Positions 14,908-24,749 of a stretch of 64,000 nt of DNA are shown here, in pieces. The number at the start of each line of letters is the position of its first letter. Position 1 is the stretch's first letter. The notes below the pieces were generated by a model, which had not been told where the DNA came from, did no database searches, and worked only from the letters and a program-made list of their open reading frames with translations. The DNA is taken from positions 1 through 64,000 of the forward strand of contig QHUJ01000120.1 of assembly GCA_003221895.1 (NCBI GenBank). The letters are read 5' to 3'. The DNA comes from Gemmatimonadota bacterium. Its GTDB lineage: Bacteria > Gemmatimonadota > Gemmatimonadetes > Gemmatimonadales > GWC2-71-9. A program made the position numbers and the translations under genes.

Positions 14908-16217
14908 GCGGCGACTTCCTCACCGACCAACGCATCGGCGAAGTCATACGACAGCTTTATCGGCATCGGTAGTTGAGCTGCCAAATCGTGAGCTTCCACG
15001 TCGTCCATGAAGAGCAGGTTGTCATTTACAGACTCGGCCGGCAGGAGCGCGAGGTCGAGATCGCGCCGGTCGCGCAGAGCCTCGAGCACCGCCTTGCCCG
15101 GCAGCAGGCCGGCCGTGGTCACCGATTCGCCAAACAGCGTGTTCTTGAGCGCCAGGATCTCGAACTGCGCCCCGGTCGCGGCTGTCAGATCAGCGACGAC
15201 CTGCGGCATCAGCGGGCCCATGGCCATGCCGGTGACCACACCAATCCGCTTGCCGCGCCAGTTCTCTTGCTCGAAGGCCCCCCCCCTCCCCCACCCCGCC
15301 CCCCCAACCCGCGCCGCCTGGATACGCGTCTGGAGATAGCGCACCGAGCCCACACCGTTCTCGCGCTGCTCGAAGTCGCCGTACCACTCGGCGGGCGGTA
15401 ACGGCAAGTCGGCCTGGAGATACAGGTCGTCGGCACCATAGCACCACGGCATCCCGCGGTCCGCCACAGCCCGCGCCGCGAAGTCGTCGACGATACCGAG
15501 CGCGGCGCGACACTCGTCGCGGGTCGGTTGCCGGACCAGCGCATGCTTGCTGAACTCCGTGAGGGCGACCGGCACCACGGACACCGAAAGAACCGACTCC
15601 CCCAGGCCGTACAGATCGGTCAGGGTGCGAACCAACTGCGCGCCGTCGTTCACCCCTGGTACCAGCACCACCTGCGTGTGAAAGGTGATCCCCCGCTCCG
15701 CGAACCAGCGCAGCTGCGAGACCACCTCGGGCGCCTCGGGATTGCGCAGCAGCCAGCGACGCACCACCGGGTCGGTCGCGTGCACCGAGACGTAGAGCGG
15801 CGACAGTCGATATTCGACGATGCGCTCGAGGTCCCACGACTTCAGGTTCGTGAGGGTCGCGAAGTTGCCGTATCGGAAGGACAACCGGTAATCGTCGTCA
15901 CGAATGTAGAGCACCTGGCGCATCCCCTGGGGATTGCCGTCCACGAAGCAGAAATCACAGTGGTTGGCACAGCGGCGGATGCGGGGCGCCTCGAGCGTCA
16001 CCCCCATCGGCAGCCCCTCGGGACGCTCGACGTCGTACTCCACCTCTTCCCCCGAAGGCAGCTTCACACGCAGCATGAAGTGATCGTCCGCGGTCAGGAA
16101 CTCCCAGTCGAGAAAGTCCTCGAGGTCGCGGTCGTTTACCGCGATGAGTTCGGTTCCGGAGGTGAGTTGCAGAGCGGCTCCCAACGTGTCAGGAGCCACT
16201 GCTTGCACGCGAATCAC
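14904..16217 (-). CDS. DUF512-domain radical SAM protein with N-terminal PDZ-like domain
   Basis: A 437-residue protein of unknown reaction. The N-terminal 75 residues look like the PDZ-type domain of this family. A cysteine motif CANHCDFCFVDGNPQGM (C-x3-C-x2-C) follows near residue 83, as expected for a 4Fe-4S radical-SAM cluster, and the C-terminal part matches DUF512 (GVVTGMAMGPLMP, LKNTLFGESVTTAGLLPGKAV). The family is conserved beside der, which suggests a ribosome- or RNA-linked role, but this is not proven. A G/C-rich run at 15278-15310 encodes a Gly-rich loop (VGGAGWGRGGAFEQ) and is not a frameshift. The gene is 66 bp after the TPR gene. Confidence 0.85.
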   Translation of the reverse strand: MIRVQAVAPDTLGAALQLTSGTELIAVNDRDLEDFLDWEFLTADDHFMLRVKLPSGEEVEYDVERPEGLPMGVTLEAPRIRRCANHCDFCFVDGNPQGMRQVLYIRDDDYRLSFRYGNFATLTNLKSWDLERIVEYRLSPLYVSVHATDPVVRRWLLRNPEAPEVVSQLRWFAERGITFHTQVVLVPGVNDGAQLVRTLTDLYGLGESVLSVSVVPVALTEFSKHALVRQPTRDECRAALGIVDDFAARAVADRGMPWCYGADDLYLQADLPLPPAEWYGDFEQRENGVGSVRYLQTRIQAARVGGAGWGRGGAFEQENWRGKRIGVVTGMAMGPLMPQVVADLTAATGAQFEILALKNTLFGESVTTAGLLPGKAVLEALRDRRDLDLALLPAESVNDNLLFMDDVEAHDLAAQLPMPIKLSYDFADALVGEEVAA

Positions 16218-16283
16218 GGCTGGCCGCCTAGAGGTTCAAGGAGTTTCTGAAGCTAACGACGCAACTTCAACTGCTAATATCGC

Positions 16284-17900
16284 TTAGGAGGGGCGGTAAC
16301 GCCAGGCAACGAGCGCCGTGCCGGGCACCCGCAGCTGGATGGGCTGAGAGCCTTGAGGTGGTAGTTGAGGTACTTCCATGGATTGCGTGACCTGCACGTG
16401 GCCCGTGGCGTCGAGGAACTCAAAGGTTAGCCGCTGCACGGGGGAGGCGGTGCCGCCGGCATTACTTGCGACCCCCTCGAGGACGTACCCACTCGAGTCT
16501 GGCCGGAAATCGCTGATCGTGATTTCGACCTGGAGGCCGGTCTCGGCCAGGTCGCGGTACTTCTGGGCGGAGTCACGCCGTCCCCGCAGGTCCCACCCCG
16601 CTGCCACGAGGCGCAGCGTCGTACGGCTGAGCGGATCGATGGCCTGGAGCCGCTGCGCCATCGGCAGGAGATGCGCCGAATCCCGCAGCGCCTGATAGCC
16701 ATTGGCGAGGGCGGTGAGAGCATCGCGGTCATAGGACCGCTGCGCCACTGCACGCTCCAGGAGCCGCGCGCCCGCCGCGAAGGCGTTGGCGCGCATGGCC
16801 CCCTCCCCGGCCTCGATGATCACCGCGGGATCAGTCTTGCGATCGGGGGGATAGATCGAATCAAGGGCGGCACTGGCCTCCGCCCCGCGGCCGCTTTGGA
16901 TGTAGAGTGTCGCAAGCCCGGTCACGGCGTCGGTGGCTTCCGGATAGGCTCCCAAGTACGCGCGATACGCCTTGATCGCGGGATCGAAGAGCGGCGCCGC
17001 TGCCCCGCTGTCGCGGGCGACCGTGCCGGCCACTGCCGCAAGGGCCGCTCGGCGATCGGCGACGGCCTTGGCGCGTGCCGTCGAGTCACGGCTGAATGAC
17101 TGTTGGTCGGAGGGCGCGAGCCGCGCCCCACGCGCGCGCCGGGATGCGGACGACGCTTCGATGCGCGAGAGCACGGTGGAGTCAACGGTGAGCTGGCGCT
17201 GCACCGAGTCGCGCGTGAACCGCGTGCGCTGCCACCGCTGGACGGCGGGATCGCCTTGCAGCCGCCGAATGTTCAGTCGCGCGGACCCTGCGAGCGCGTC
17301 CTTCTTCAGCGCGGCGAACGCCGTGTCCGACCCCGCCGCCGCAGCCGCCTGACTCAGGTAGGCCGACGCAGAGTCAACCTTGTTTTCAGATTCGTAGATC
17401 TGCCCCAACGCGAGGAATGCGCGCGGATGCGAAGGCCGCAACGCGGCCGCCTGCCGCAGGAATAGCTTCGCCGAGTCGAGCTTGTTCTCCTGCCAGCTCG
17501 AGAGGCCATGGTTGATGACATCGATCCAGAGCCGTTCACGATGTCGATCGATATCATCCTTGCACTGTGGGGCGAGTGCGACCGCTCGCTGAAACGCCGT
17601 GTCGGCACCGGGCGCGTCCTTCACCTCGACATAGTAGCGACCCAGATAGTACCAGGCCCCGGCGTTCTTGTCCTGCTTGTCTTGCGTGATGGCGCGGGTC
17701 AGGACGTCGTTGGCATCCTTCAGCAGGCGCTCGCGCGCGTTGGGTTTCGAGGCTGCGTTCTGCAGGTCGACAATGGCACTGGTGACGCGGAAGTGACCGG
17801 CCTTGACGTCGCAGGGAGGCTGTGGCGGGACCCACTCTTGCGGGGCCCCCCCGGCCCCCCCCTGCATGGCGAGAACCAACAGGAGGAGCGGTGACGGCAC
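16284..17900 (-). CDS. Secreted TPR protein with C-terminal FxLyD-like domain (paralogue of 22036-23553)
   Basis: A 538-residue protein with a short hydrophobic leader (LLLLVLAMQGGAGGAP) and then several TPR units, for example AGAWYYLGRYYVEVKDAPGADTAFQRAVALAP near residue 81 and HPRAFLALGQIYESENKVDSASAYL. The last 80 residues look like a small beta domain ending in LVAWRYRPS. A second gene at 22036-23553 shares this plan and the ending ISAWRYRKEG. The two flank the tRNA-Gly/pgl-pgm-zwf segment. Function is unknown; a periplasmic or outer-membrane scaffold is likely. The start is GTG 17900, and a promoter-like TTGACA sequence lies just upstream. Confidence 0.7.
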   Translation of the reverse strand: MPSPLLLLVLAMQGGAGGAPQEWVPPQPPCDVKAGHFRVTSAIVDLQNAASKPNARERLLKDANDVLTRAITQDKQDKNAGAWYYLGRYYVEVKDAPGADTAFQRAVALAPQCKDDIDRHRERLWIDVINHGLSSWQENKLDSAKLFLRQAAALRPSHPRAFLALGQIYESENKVDSASAYLSQAAAAAGSDTAFAALKKDALAGSARLNIRRLQGDPAVQRWQRTRFTRDSVQRQLTVDSTVLSRIEASSASRRARGARLAPSDQQSFSRDSTARAKAVADRRAALAAVAGTVARDSGAAAPLFDPAIKAYRAYLGAYPEATDAVTGLATLYIQSGRGAEASAALDSIYPPDRKTDPAVIIEAGEGAMRANAFAAGARLLERAVAQRSYDRDALTALANGYQALRDSAHLLPMAQRLQAIDPLSRTTLRLVAAGWDLRGRRDSAQKYRDLAETGLQVEITISDFRPDSSGYVLEGVASNAGGTASPVQRLTFEFLDATGHVQVTQSMEVPQLPPQGSQPIQLRVPGTALVAWRYRPS

Positions 17901-17906
17901 GCCTCA

Positions 17907-17935
17907 GTTCTACGGGCGCTGGGCTAGGTTGTCAA
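17907..17935 (-). promoter_or_regulatory. Sigma70-type promoter for the TPR gene, possibly leaderless
   Basis: On the - strand TTGACA (17935-17930) is followed after 17 bp by TAGAAC (17912-17907, 4 of 6 matches to TATAAT). The expected transcript start falls at or next to the GTG 17900 start codon, so the mRNA may have no leader. It lies in the 95 bp between the terminator and the gene. Confidence 0.5.
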
Positions 17936-17995
17936 TTCCGCCCCCGCGAGCGTGGCGAGGGTGGAAATCGCGCGTGGCGGGCTCCCTTGCAGAAG

Positions 17996-18032
17996 AAAGA
18001 GGACCGGACATCACTGCTGTCCGGTCCTCTTT
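17996..18032 (-). terminator. Rho-independent terminator after tRNA-Gly
   Basis: A perfect 15-bp stem (AAAGAGGACCGGACA with TGTCCGGTCCTCTTT) encloses a 7-nt loop. On the - strand it lies 15 bp after the tRNA and is followed by TTCTTCT; on the + strand it is followed by a stronger T-run (CCTTTTT). It most likely ends the tRNA-Gly transcript and separates it from the TPR gene. Confidence 0.85.
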
Positions 18033-18047
18033 CCTTTTTCATTCCAG

Positions 18048-18119
<72 letters not shown>

Positions 18120-18131
18120 AGTCTGCGCGGA

Positions 18132-18160
18132 ATGTGTTCTCAGATCCCACCCGCTGTCAA
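18132..18160 (-). promoter_or_regulatory. Possible promoter of tRNA-Gly
   Basis: A perfect -35 box TTGACA (18160-18155) sits inside the last codons of zwf, with a weak -10-like ACACAT (18137-18132) 17 bp later and the tRNA start about 12 bp further. The downstream half of this region (GGAATGTG on +) is also repeated at the tRNA copy near 22025. Confidence 0.35.
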
Positions 18161-19543
18161 CGTGGGATTGTGCCAGCCGCCGTGGACTGTGATCAGCGAG
18201 TCGGCCTCTTTCGGTCCCCACGTGCCGCGCTTGTATGGGATCGCCCGGGGGTGGGCTTTGAGGACGGGATCGACCGCCACCCAGGCCGCTTCGATTGCGT
18301 CCCATCGCGTGAAGAGCGCCCCATCGCCGCTCATCGCGTCGCTCAGCAGGCGTTCGTAGGGCGATTGGGCGCCGACCAGCTCCTCGACCATATACAGCTC
18401 GCGTTGGTCGCCGACGAACTCTTTGCCCGGGCGCTTGACGCGAGCGGCCAGGGCGACCGCGGCGTCGGGGGAGAGGCGGAAGCGCAGATAATTCGCTGGA
18501 CCGGCCGGTGGCGCCGAGTCGGCGAACAGCTGCGCCGGCGGCGGCTTCAACTCAACCAGCACCTCGTCGGCCGTCTCGGGGAGACACTTTCCCGAGCGCA
18601 GATACCACGGCACCCCCTCCCACCGCCATGAGTCGATGCAGAGTCGCACCGCACAGAAGGTCTCGACGTCGGAATCGCGTGCCACGCCCGATTCGTCGCG
18701 GTAACCAGCGTATTGACCACGTACCAGATCACTCGGCTGCAGCGGTCGCATCGCTTCGAAAACTTTCGCTTTTTCGGTGTGCACCGCTCCAAAATCCCGG
18801 GTGACGGGCGGTTCCATGGCCAGGAGCGCGACAATCTGGAACAGGTGGTTTTGAATCACGTCTCGCAGACACCCCGTGGTCTCGTAAAAGGCGCCCCGGC
18901 CGTTTACGCCAAACCGCTCGGCGAGAGTAATCTGGACGCTGGCGACGTAGTTACGATTCCAGATCGGTTCCAGGAAAGAATTGGCAAAGCGGAAGTAGAG
19001 GATGTTCATGATCGCCTCCTTCCCCAGGAAATGATCGATCCGGAAGATCGCGTCCTCGGGAAACACCGCCCGCGCGACGGCGTTGAGCTCGCGCGCGGAG
19101 GCCAGATCGCGGCCGAACGGCTTTTCGACGATGACCCGCGCATGGTCCGCCAGACCGGCCGCGCCGATCCCTTGAATGACGGTCCCGAATAGCCCCGGAG
19201 GGATCGCGAGGTAGTGCGTGGGGCGTCGCGCCGTTCCCAACGCTCGCTTGAGCGCTGCGAAGGTCTCCGGGTTGTTGTAGTCCCCGGACACGTATTGGAG
19301 GAGGGACAAGAGGCGGCCGAGCGCACCCTCTTCCACCGGGGCGCCGGACTGTTTGACGCTGTCGGTGACCCGCGCCCGCAGCTCCGCCGCACTCCACGAA
19401 CGGGAAGCCACTCCAACTACTGGAACGGTGAGGACACCCCGCTCGACCATCGCGTAGAGCGCGGGAAATATCATTTTGTGGGCGAGGTCACCCGTCAGGC
19501 CGAACAACACCAGCGCATCGGACGCTGCCGGACGGTCCGTCAT
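18140..19543 (-). CDS. zwf: Glucose-6-phosphate 1-dehydrogenase
   Basis: A 467-residue enzyme for the first step of the oxidative pentose phosphate pathway. It has the cofactor motif [18 protein letters not shown] at the N-terminus and the catalytic [13 protein letters not shown] near residue 172. The C-terminal region is complete, to [13 protein letters not shown] 19543 is chosen: it forms an ATGA overlap with pgm and starts 10 residues before the cofactor motif. It is the third gene of the pgl-pgm-zwf operon and ends 20 bp before tRNA-Gly. Confidence 0.96.
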   Translation of the reverse strand: MTDRPAASDALVLFGLTGDLAHKMIFPALYAMVERGVLTVPVVGVASRSWSAAELRARVTDSVKQSGAPVEEGALGRLLSLLQYVSGDYNNPETFAALKRALGTARRPTHYLAIPPGLFGTVIQGIGAAGLADHARVIVEKPFGRDLASARELNAVARAVFPEDAIFRIDHFLGKEAIMNILYFRFANSFLEPIWNRNYVASVQITLAERFGVNGRGAFYETTGCLRDVIQNHLFQIVALLAMEPPVTRDFGAVHTEKAKVFEAMRPLQPSDLVRGQYAGYRDESGVARDSDVETFCAVRLCIDSWRWEGVPWYLRSGKCLPETADEVLVELKPPPAQLFADSAPPAGPANYLRFRLSPDAAVALAARVKRPGKEFVGDQRELYMVEELVGAQSPYERLLSDAMSGDGALFTRWDAIEAAWVAVDPVLKAHPRAIPYKRGTWGPKEADSLITVHGGWHNPTLTAGGI

Positions 19544-21183
19544 CCGGCGAGCGCGTTGTCGACAATCACCTGCGCCTCCTGCACGATCCGGTTCAACTGG
19601 TCCCTCCCCCGGAAGCTCTCGGCGTAAATCTTGTAGAGATCCTCGGTGCCCGATGGCCGAGCGGCGAACCATCCAGTGGCCGCGCTGACCTTCACGCCCC
19701 CGATTGGCGCGTGGTTCCCGGGAGCTTCGTTGATCACGCTCACGACCTTTTCCCCCGCGAGCTCAGCGCACTGCACCTGGTCTGGTGAGAGCGCCGCGAG
19801 CCGCCGCTTTTGTGCCGGGGTCGCGGGCGCCTCGACGCGATCGTACGCCGGCGCACCGAACTCGCGCGTCAATTCATCGTAGAGCTCCCCAGGATCGCGG
19901 CCCGCTCGCGCCATGATCTCGGCCGCGAGCAATGCCAGCGCGATGCCATCCTTGTCGGTCGTCCACGCGGTTCCGTCGCGGCGCAGCAACGTCGCCCCGG
20001 CACTCTCTTCCCCGCAGAAGCCGAGGGACCCGTCGCCGAGGCCCGCGACGAACCACTTGAATCCGACCGGAACCTCGTGGAGCCGCCGGCCGAGCTTCGC
20101 GCTCACCCGATCGATCATGCCGCTGCTCACGACGGTCTTCCCGACCCCGGCGTCCACGCCCCACTGCGGCCGGTGCGGGAAGAGATGGTGGATGGCGGCC
20201 GCGAGATAGTGATTGGGCGGCAGCAGCCCCGTGCTCCGTGTGACGACCCCATGCCGGTCGTGATCGGTATCGCAGGCGAAGGCGATGTCGAAGCGGTCCC
20301 TCAGGCCGATCAGCCGCTGCATCGCATAGGACGACGACGGGTCCATCCGGATGCGGCCGTCCCAATCCACCGACATGAACCGAAACGTCTGATCCACTAC
20401 GTCGCTCACGAGCGTTAGATCGAGATGGTAGCGCTCCGCAATGGGCGCCCAATAGTCGACGCCGGCCCCACCGAGCGGGTCCACGCCCAGGCGCAGCCCC
20501 GCGCTCTGGATCGCCGTCATATCGATCACGTTCCCCAAATCGCGGACGTACGCGTTGAGATAATCGTGCCGGTGCGTGGTCGCGGCGCGCAGCGCCATCT
20601 CGTATGGGATGCGTTTCACGCCTTCGAGGCCGCGCTCCATCAACTCATTCGCTCGGGCTTCAATCCAGCTGGTGACGCCGTTATCGGCCGGTCCCCCGTT
20701 GGGGGGGTTGTACTTGAAGCCACCGTTGTCGGGCGGATTGTGCGACGGTGTGACGACGATGCCGTCGGCCAGCCCTGTGGTGCGCTCGCGGTTGTAGCTC
20801 AGGATGGCGTGCGATACCGCGGGCGTCGGCGTGTACGCGTCGTGCTCGGCGAGCATGATATCGATGCCGTTGGCCGCGAGCACCTCGACCGCGGTGGTGC
20901 AAGCCGGCACCGACAGGGCGTGCGTGTCGAGGCCGAGAAACAGCGGGCCGTCAATCCCCTGCTGGCGGCGGTACCGACAGATGGCCTCGCTGATCGCGAG
21001 CACGTGCCATTCGTTGAACGCCCTCTCGAACGACGACCCGCGATGGCCTGACGTGCCGAACGCGACGCGTTGGGCGGGCACCGCGGGATCGGGGATCTCG
21101 GCGTAGTAGGCCGTGACTAGCTTCGCGACGTCGACCAGCATCGCCTGCGGAGGTGGATGGCCGGCGAGGGGACTGATTTTCAT
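19540..21183 (-). CDS. pgm: Phosphoglucomutase (alpha-D-glucose phosphate-specific)
   Basis: A 547-residue enzyme of the Pgm type that interconverts glucose-1-phosphate and glucose-6-phosphate. The substrate-binding [17 protein letters not shown] opens it, and the phosphoserine loop [24 protein letters not shown] carries the catalytic Ser. Metal-binding DTDHDRHG and the C-terminal [16 protein letters not shown] are intact. It overlaps pgl and zwf by ATGA junctions. With its neighbours it channels stored glucose units into the pentose phosphate pathway. Confidence 0.96.
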   Translation of the reverse strand: MKISPLAGHPPPQAMLVDVAKLVTAYYAEIPDPAVPAQRVAFGTSGHRGSSFERAFNEWHVLAISEAICRYRRQQGIDGPLFLGLDTHALSVPACTTAVEVLAANGIDIMLAEHDAYTPTPAVSHAILSYNRERTTGLADGIVVTPSHNPPDNGGFKYNPPNGGPADNGVTSWIEARANELMERGLEGVKRIPYEMALRAATTHRHDYLNAYVRDLGNVIDMTAIQSAGLRLGVDPLGGAGVDYWAPIAERYHLDLTLVSDVVDQTFRFMSVDWDGRIRMDPSSSYAMQRLIGLRDRFDIAFACDTDHDRHGVVTRSTGLLPPNHYLAAAIHHLFPHRPQWGVDAGVGKTVVSSGMIDRVSAKLGRRLHEVPVGFKWFVAGLGDGSLGFCGEESAGATLLRRDGTAWTTDKDGIALALLAAEIMARAGRDPGELYDELTREFGAPAYDRVEAPATPAQKRRLAALSPDQVQCAELAGEKVVSVINEAPGNHAPIGGVKVSAATGWFAARPSGTEDLYKIYAESFRGRDQLNRIVQEAQVIVDNALAG

Positions 21184-21914
21184 GGCGAGAGGTCAGCGGC
21201 CGCCGCTGCATCCACGCACCAGCGCACGCGGCCATTGGAGGGTGCGATCGCTTGCGCCGGCAATTCCTGCGGACGGCGGGGATCCTCGAGCACTCGGCGC
21301 AGAATGCCCGCCTTGCCGCCGCCGGAAACGAGGAACAAGATCTCGGCTGCGGCGTTGATGACCGCCGGGGTCAGGGTGATCCTCCACACAGACGCCGCCG
21401 ACGCGCGTGCTGCCATCACCCAGCGTGTCCGCTCCTGAACGGCGGCGTTGCCCGGAAAGAGCGATGCGGTATGCCCGTCCTCACCCAGTCCCAGGAGGAC
21501 GAGGTCAATGCGCCCTCCCGCCGGCGTCCGGAGCAAGGCCCGCAGCGTCGCTTCGTAGACTTCGGCAGCGGTGGCAGGATCGTCTTCGCCATGGACGCGG
21601 TGCACATTCGCCGCGGGGATCGGTACGCGGTCGAGTAGCGTTTCGCGCGCCATGCGGTAGTTGCTCTCGATATGGTCCGGCGGCACACACCGTTCGTCCC
21701 CCCACAGGACCTGCACTCGCGACCACATCACCCTGGACACGAGAGCCTCGGTACCCAGCAGGAGGTAGGTGTCACGCGGCGTCGAGCCGCCGGAGAGCGC
21801 GACGATGAACTGTCCATGCGACGCAATCGCGTCCCGCGCGGCCGTGATGAAACGTCCCGCAGCTGCGTCGGCGAGCGCGGCAGCGCTGGGCAGCACCGCG
21901 AGATCAGCTAACAT
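21180..21914 (-). CDS. pgl: 6-phosphogluconolactonase
   Basis: A 244-residue enzyme hydrolysing 6-phosphogluconolactone to 6-phosphogluconate. It is the DevB/NagB-like type with VALSGGSTPRDTYLLL near residue 38, the motif WGDERCVPPDHIESNYRMA and GLGEDGHTASLFPG. It is the first gene of the pgl-pgm-zwf set, overlapping pgm as ATGA. The upstream 30 bp hold only the terminator that closes the preceding run of genes, so its promoter must be in this short space or read-through is needed. Confidence 0.94.
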   Translation of the reverse strand: MLADLAVLPSAAALADAAAGRFITAARDAIASHGQFIVALSGGSTPRDTYLLLGTEALVSRVMWSRVQVLWGDERCVPPDHIESNYRMARETLLDRVPIPAANVHRVHGEDDPATAAEVYEATLRALLRTPAGGRIDLVLLGLGEDGHTASLFPGNAAVQERTRWVMAARASAASVWRITLTPAVINAAAEILFLVSGGGKAGILRRVLEDPRRPQELPAQAIAPSNGRVRWCVDAAAAADLSP

Positions 21915-21944
21915 CGCCCTGAGCCATCATCGCTTCAAGAATAA

Positions 21945-21972
21945 ACGGCCGCCGCTGGTGAGCGACGGCCGT
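21945..21972 (-). terminator. Rho-independent terminator between the TPR gene and pgl
   Basis: ACGGCCG (21945-21951) pairs with CGGCCGT (21966-21972). After one mismatch CGCT pairs with AGCG around the loop GGTG. On the - strand the stem is followed by TTATTCTT. It would end the long - strand gene run that finishes with the TPR gene at 22036. Confidence 0.75.
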
Positions 21973-21980
21973 CGCGTCTA

Positions 21981-22016
21981 GGGAAGCTGGCATTCTACCC
22001 CTGAATTACGCCCGCA
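21981..22016 (-). repeat. 36-bp exact duplicate of the 5' half of tRNA-Gly (tRNA fragment, possible att site)
   Basis: Identical to 18085-18120 and in the same orientation. It covers one base before the tRNA, the 5' acceptor strand, the D-arm, the 5' anticodon stem and loop, and stops exactly after the anticodon CCC. Sequence just upstream of the tRNA is also partly shared (GCGGAATGTG on +). The fragment cannot form a tRNA. With tRNA-Gly it brackets the pgl-pgm-zwf operon as a direct repeat. Confidence 0.9.
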
Positions 22017-22035
22017 TGCTAGGGCGGAATGTGGT

Positions 22036-23553
22036 CTATCCCTCTTTGCGATAGCGCCACGCGGAAATCGTCGGACCCTTGGGTTTCAGCTCGAACGACT
22101 GGCTCTCCCCAGGCTTGATCGGCGCCACCTGTACTGTATCGGTCGCCACCACTTCATTCTTCAGGTTCACGAACTCGAACACCAGCTTGAACAACGCATT
22201 GGGTTTGGACCGCCCGTTGGTGATGAGTCCCTTGACCTCGCGCCCATCGTCGGTTGAATCGAACTGGCTGATGGTGACGTCCGCGACCAGCGTCGAATCG
22301 CCGATCCGCAGATAGTGCACCGTGGAATCGATCTTGCCCGCGAGCTGCTGCGAAAACGCCATCATGCGCACGGACGTGCGGTTCATCGGATCGACCGCCA
22401 GAAGGCGGCGCGCCATGGTCAGCGCGGTCGTGGTGTCCTGGAGCCCGAGCGCAATGTTGGTGCGGTGAATCAGGCTCTCCCGGAAGTAGGGATTCAGCTT
22501 CAGACTCGCATCGAGCGCCTGCCCCGCCAGCTTATAGGCCTCTTTCGAGCTTTCCGCATGCGAGCGATTCAGCGCCGTCGTCACCGAATCGCACCGCGCC
22601 TTGATGCGCGCGAGGGTCAGCGCCGGGCGAACCGAACGCGCCTGCGTCCGGCAGCCGCTTCCCGCGGCCGCGGTGTCGGGCTCGTCCGGCACGCTTTGCT
22701 CGATGTCCACCCCGACCCGAACCAGGGGCACATAGCCCATCGAATCGGCCTTCGCGATGACCTGTCTATAAATCGCAAATGCGCTGTCTTTTTGGCCACG
22801 CTGCATGAGCACGCCGCCCAACGCGGCAAGGATTTCAGGATCGCTGGGATAGAGACCCAGGTATTCCAGGTACGTGGCCTGGGCCTCCGGCAGCTTCTGC
22901 ACGCTTTGCTGGATGCGCCCCAGGTTATACAGGGCGTCCTTGCGGTCCTGCGCGAACTTCGCGTCCTTCGACGCCACGTCGGCCGTGCGGCGGAAATAGG
23001 CGATCGCCGAGTCGGCCTGGGCGGCATTGTAGAACAGGGTGGCGAGGTATTTGAAGCTGGTCGGCTCTTGCGGCAACAGGGCACTCGCCCGACGGAACGA
23101 AGCGATCGCAGAATCGGTGTTGTTCGCCTGCCAGGCGGCGACACCGGCGTTGAACGTCGGCACCCAAAGGTAGCGGCGCCAGAAATCGGTGTCGGTCTTG
23201 CAGTCTGGCTTCAGCGCTTCCGTCTTGTTGAAGGCCGAGTCCATGCCGGGCGCGTCGTTCATCATGATGTAGTAGCGCCCCAGGTAGTACCACGCCGCAG
23301 GATTCTTTTCCTGCCCGCCCGTGGTCAACGCCTGCGTCAGGTTCTTCTGCGCGTCCTGCAGCTCCTTGCCGCGCTGATCGTCGAAGCGCGTATTCGTGGC
23401 ATTCTGCAGGTGCAGCAGCCCACCGTTGACGAGGTAGTGGCCGGGCTTCAGCTCGCATTTTGGACCCGCCCATTTCTGTGACTGCGCCACCAGCGGCGCC
23501 GCGAGAATGCACAGCAGCATTACCGCAAGATTGCGGACTGTTCGCACGTTCAC
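22036..23553 (-). CDS. Secreted TPR protein with C-terminal FxLyD-like domain (paralogue of 16284-17900)
   Basis: A 505-residue protein with a signal peptide (NLAVMLLCILAAPLVAQ). TPR units include NPAAWYYLGRYYIMMNDAPGMDSAFNKTEALKP near residue 84 and QADSAIAYFRRTADVASKDAKFA. A beta-rich end has VTISQFDSTDDGREVKGLITN and closes with ISAWRYRKEG. It shares the plan and several blocks (AWYYLGRYY, AWRYR) with the gene at 16284. The start is GTG 23553, overlapping the larC stop as GTGA. It is the last gene of the long co-oriented run and is followed by a terminator. Function unknown. Confidence 0.7.
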   Translation of the reverse strand: MNVRTVRNLAVMLLCILAAPLVAQSQKWAGPKCELKPGHYLVNGGLLHLQNATNTRFDDQRGKELQDAQKNLTQALTTGGQEKNPAAWYYLGRYYIMMNDAPGMDSAFNKTEALKPDCKTDTDFWRRYLWVPTFNAGVAAWQANNTDSAIASFRRASALLPQEPTSFKYLATLFYNAAQADSAIAYFRRTADVASKDAKFAQDRKDALYNLGRIQQSVQKLPEAQATYLEYLGLYPSDPEILAALGGVLMQRGQKDSAFAIYRQVIAKADSMGYVPLVRVGVDIEQSVPDEPDTAAAGSGCRTQARSVRPALTLARIKARCDSVTTALNRSHAESSKEAYKLAGQALDASLKLNPYFRESLIHRTNIALGLQDTTTALTMARRLLAVDPMNRTSVRMMAFSQQLAGKIDSTVHYLRIGDSTLVADVTISQFDSTDDGREVKGLITNGRSKPNALFKLVFEFVNLKNEVVATDTVQVAPIKPGESQSFELKPKGPTISAWRYRKEG

Positions 23554-24722
23554 TCCTTACCTTTCGCGATAAGAGCCTGGGCGTCGCGCTCGACCGCGCG
23601 CGCCACGTCGATGGGCGGCCGTCCCAATGCCTTTGCCGCCGCCAGCACATCGTCGTATTCCGGTTTCACCCGTACACTGCCGCCGTCCAATACCTTTACG
23701 CGAATGGCGACGCCGTCCAGCCGCACCGTCAATTGATGGCGCGGCAACGTCGCGCGTTCGGCAAACCAGCGCCGCACCCCGGCGGTGGTACTATGCCGGA
23801 ACAGCTCGGCCGTGACTGCATCGGCCAACCCTTCGGGCGCCATGACCTCCACCCGAAACCCCTGCCTCCCCTTCTTCATTTGCACGGGCCAAGTCTGGAC
23901 ATCCAGCGCGCCTGCGCCAACCAGCGCCTGGCGCAATGGTTCCACGTATTCCGGACTCATGTCGTCCACATCGGTGGCGAGCAGCACCACGCGGCCCGCC
24001 TCGCTTGCCCCTTCCGCCACGAGAATCCGCAGCGCATTGGGATAATGCTGGGGATCGCGATCCCCGGCTCCCCAGCCACTGCCCACGATGCGCCAGCGAT
24101 CCGGCGGACCACCCGCCGATAGCACGCGCAACAAGGCGGCGCCCGTCGGCGTTGTCGCTTCGCCCTCGACGGGTCCGGCCGCCGCGAGCTCCAGGCCCTC
24201 AAGCAGAATCGCCGTCGCGGGGGCCGGAACCGGGAGCCGTCCGTGATCAGCCACGACCCAGCCGTTACCGACCGCGATTGGAAGGTGGTACACGGATTCG
24301 ACGCCCAATCGCTCGATTCCTTCGATACCGCCGACGATATCGAGCACCGCGTCCACCGCTCCAACCTCGTGGAGGTGGACCTTCTCGGGCGCAACGCCGT
24401 GCACCCGCCCCTCGGCTTCACCCACCAACTGAAAAGCGCGGACCGCGCGTTCTTTGACCCAATCGGAAATCGGCGCGCGCTCGACTAACCGAACCAGTTC
24501 AGAGACGTGACGGCCATGTGGCTGCTCGGGAATCTCGAAGGCGACCTTCTTGCACGTGATTCCAGAACGCCGCACGTCGCGAACCGCAACGCGCACATCA
24601 CCTACCCCGAGCCGTCCGGGTAGCTCCTCGAGCCAGGACACCGGCAGCCCGAGCGACAGCAGCGCACCGAGGGTCATATCGCCGCTGATACCGGCTGCCG
24701 GATCGAAGATGGCGATGCGCAT
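23550..24722 (-). CDS. larC: LarC-type nickel insertion protein (nickel-pincer cofactor chelatase, DUF111)
   Basis: A 390-residue protein. The family start IAIFDPAAGISGDMTLGALL, the VHLHEVGAVDAVLDIVG block (His and Glu-rich) and the C-terminal DDMSPEYVEPLRQALV and VRVKPEYDDV match LarC, which inserts nickel in the pincer nucleotide of lactate racemase and related LarA-family racemases. No larA, larB or larE is in the window, so its client is elsewhere or differs. It is 27 bp after thrC and overlaps the TPR gene by 4 bp. Confidence 0.9.
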   Translation of the reverse strand: MRIAIFDPAAGISGDMTLGALLSLGLPVSWLEELPGRLGVGDVRVAVRDVRRSGITCKKVAFEIPEQPHGRHVSELVRLVERAPISDWVKERAVRAFQLVGEAEGRVHGVAPEKVHLHEVGAVDAVLDIVGGIEGIERLGVESVYHLPIAVGNGWVVADHGRLPVPAPATAILLEGLELAAAGPVEGEATTPTGAALLRVLSAGGPPDRWRIVGSGWGAGDRDPQHYPNALRILVAEGASEAGRVVLLATDVDDMSPEYVEPLRQALVGAGALDVQTWPVQMKKGRQGFRVEVMAPEGLADAVTAELFRHSTTAGVRRWFAERATLPRHQLTVRLDGVAIRVKVLDGGSVRVKPEYDDVLAAAKALGRPPIDVARAVERDAQALIAKGKE

Positions 24723-24749
24723 AGGCCGAAGTCTTGGAATATAAATGGC

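Noticed and set aside
15278-15310. C-rich run as a frameshift in the DUF512 protein
   Set aside because: The reading frame continues on both sides with family motifs; the run codes a Gly-rich loop.
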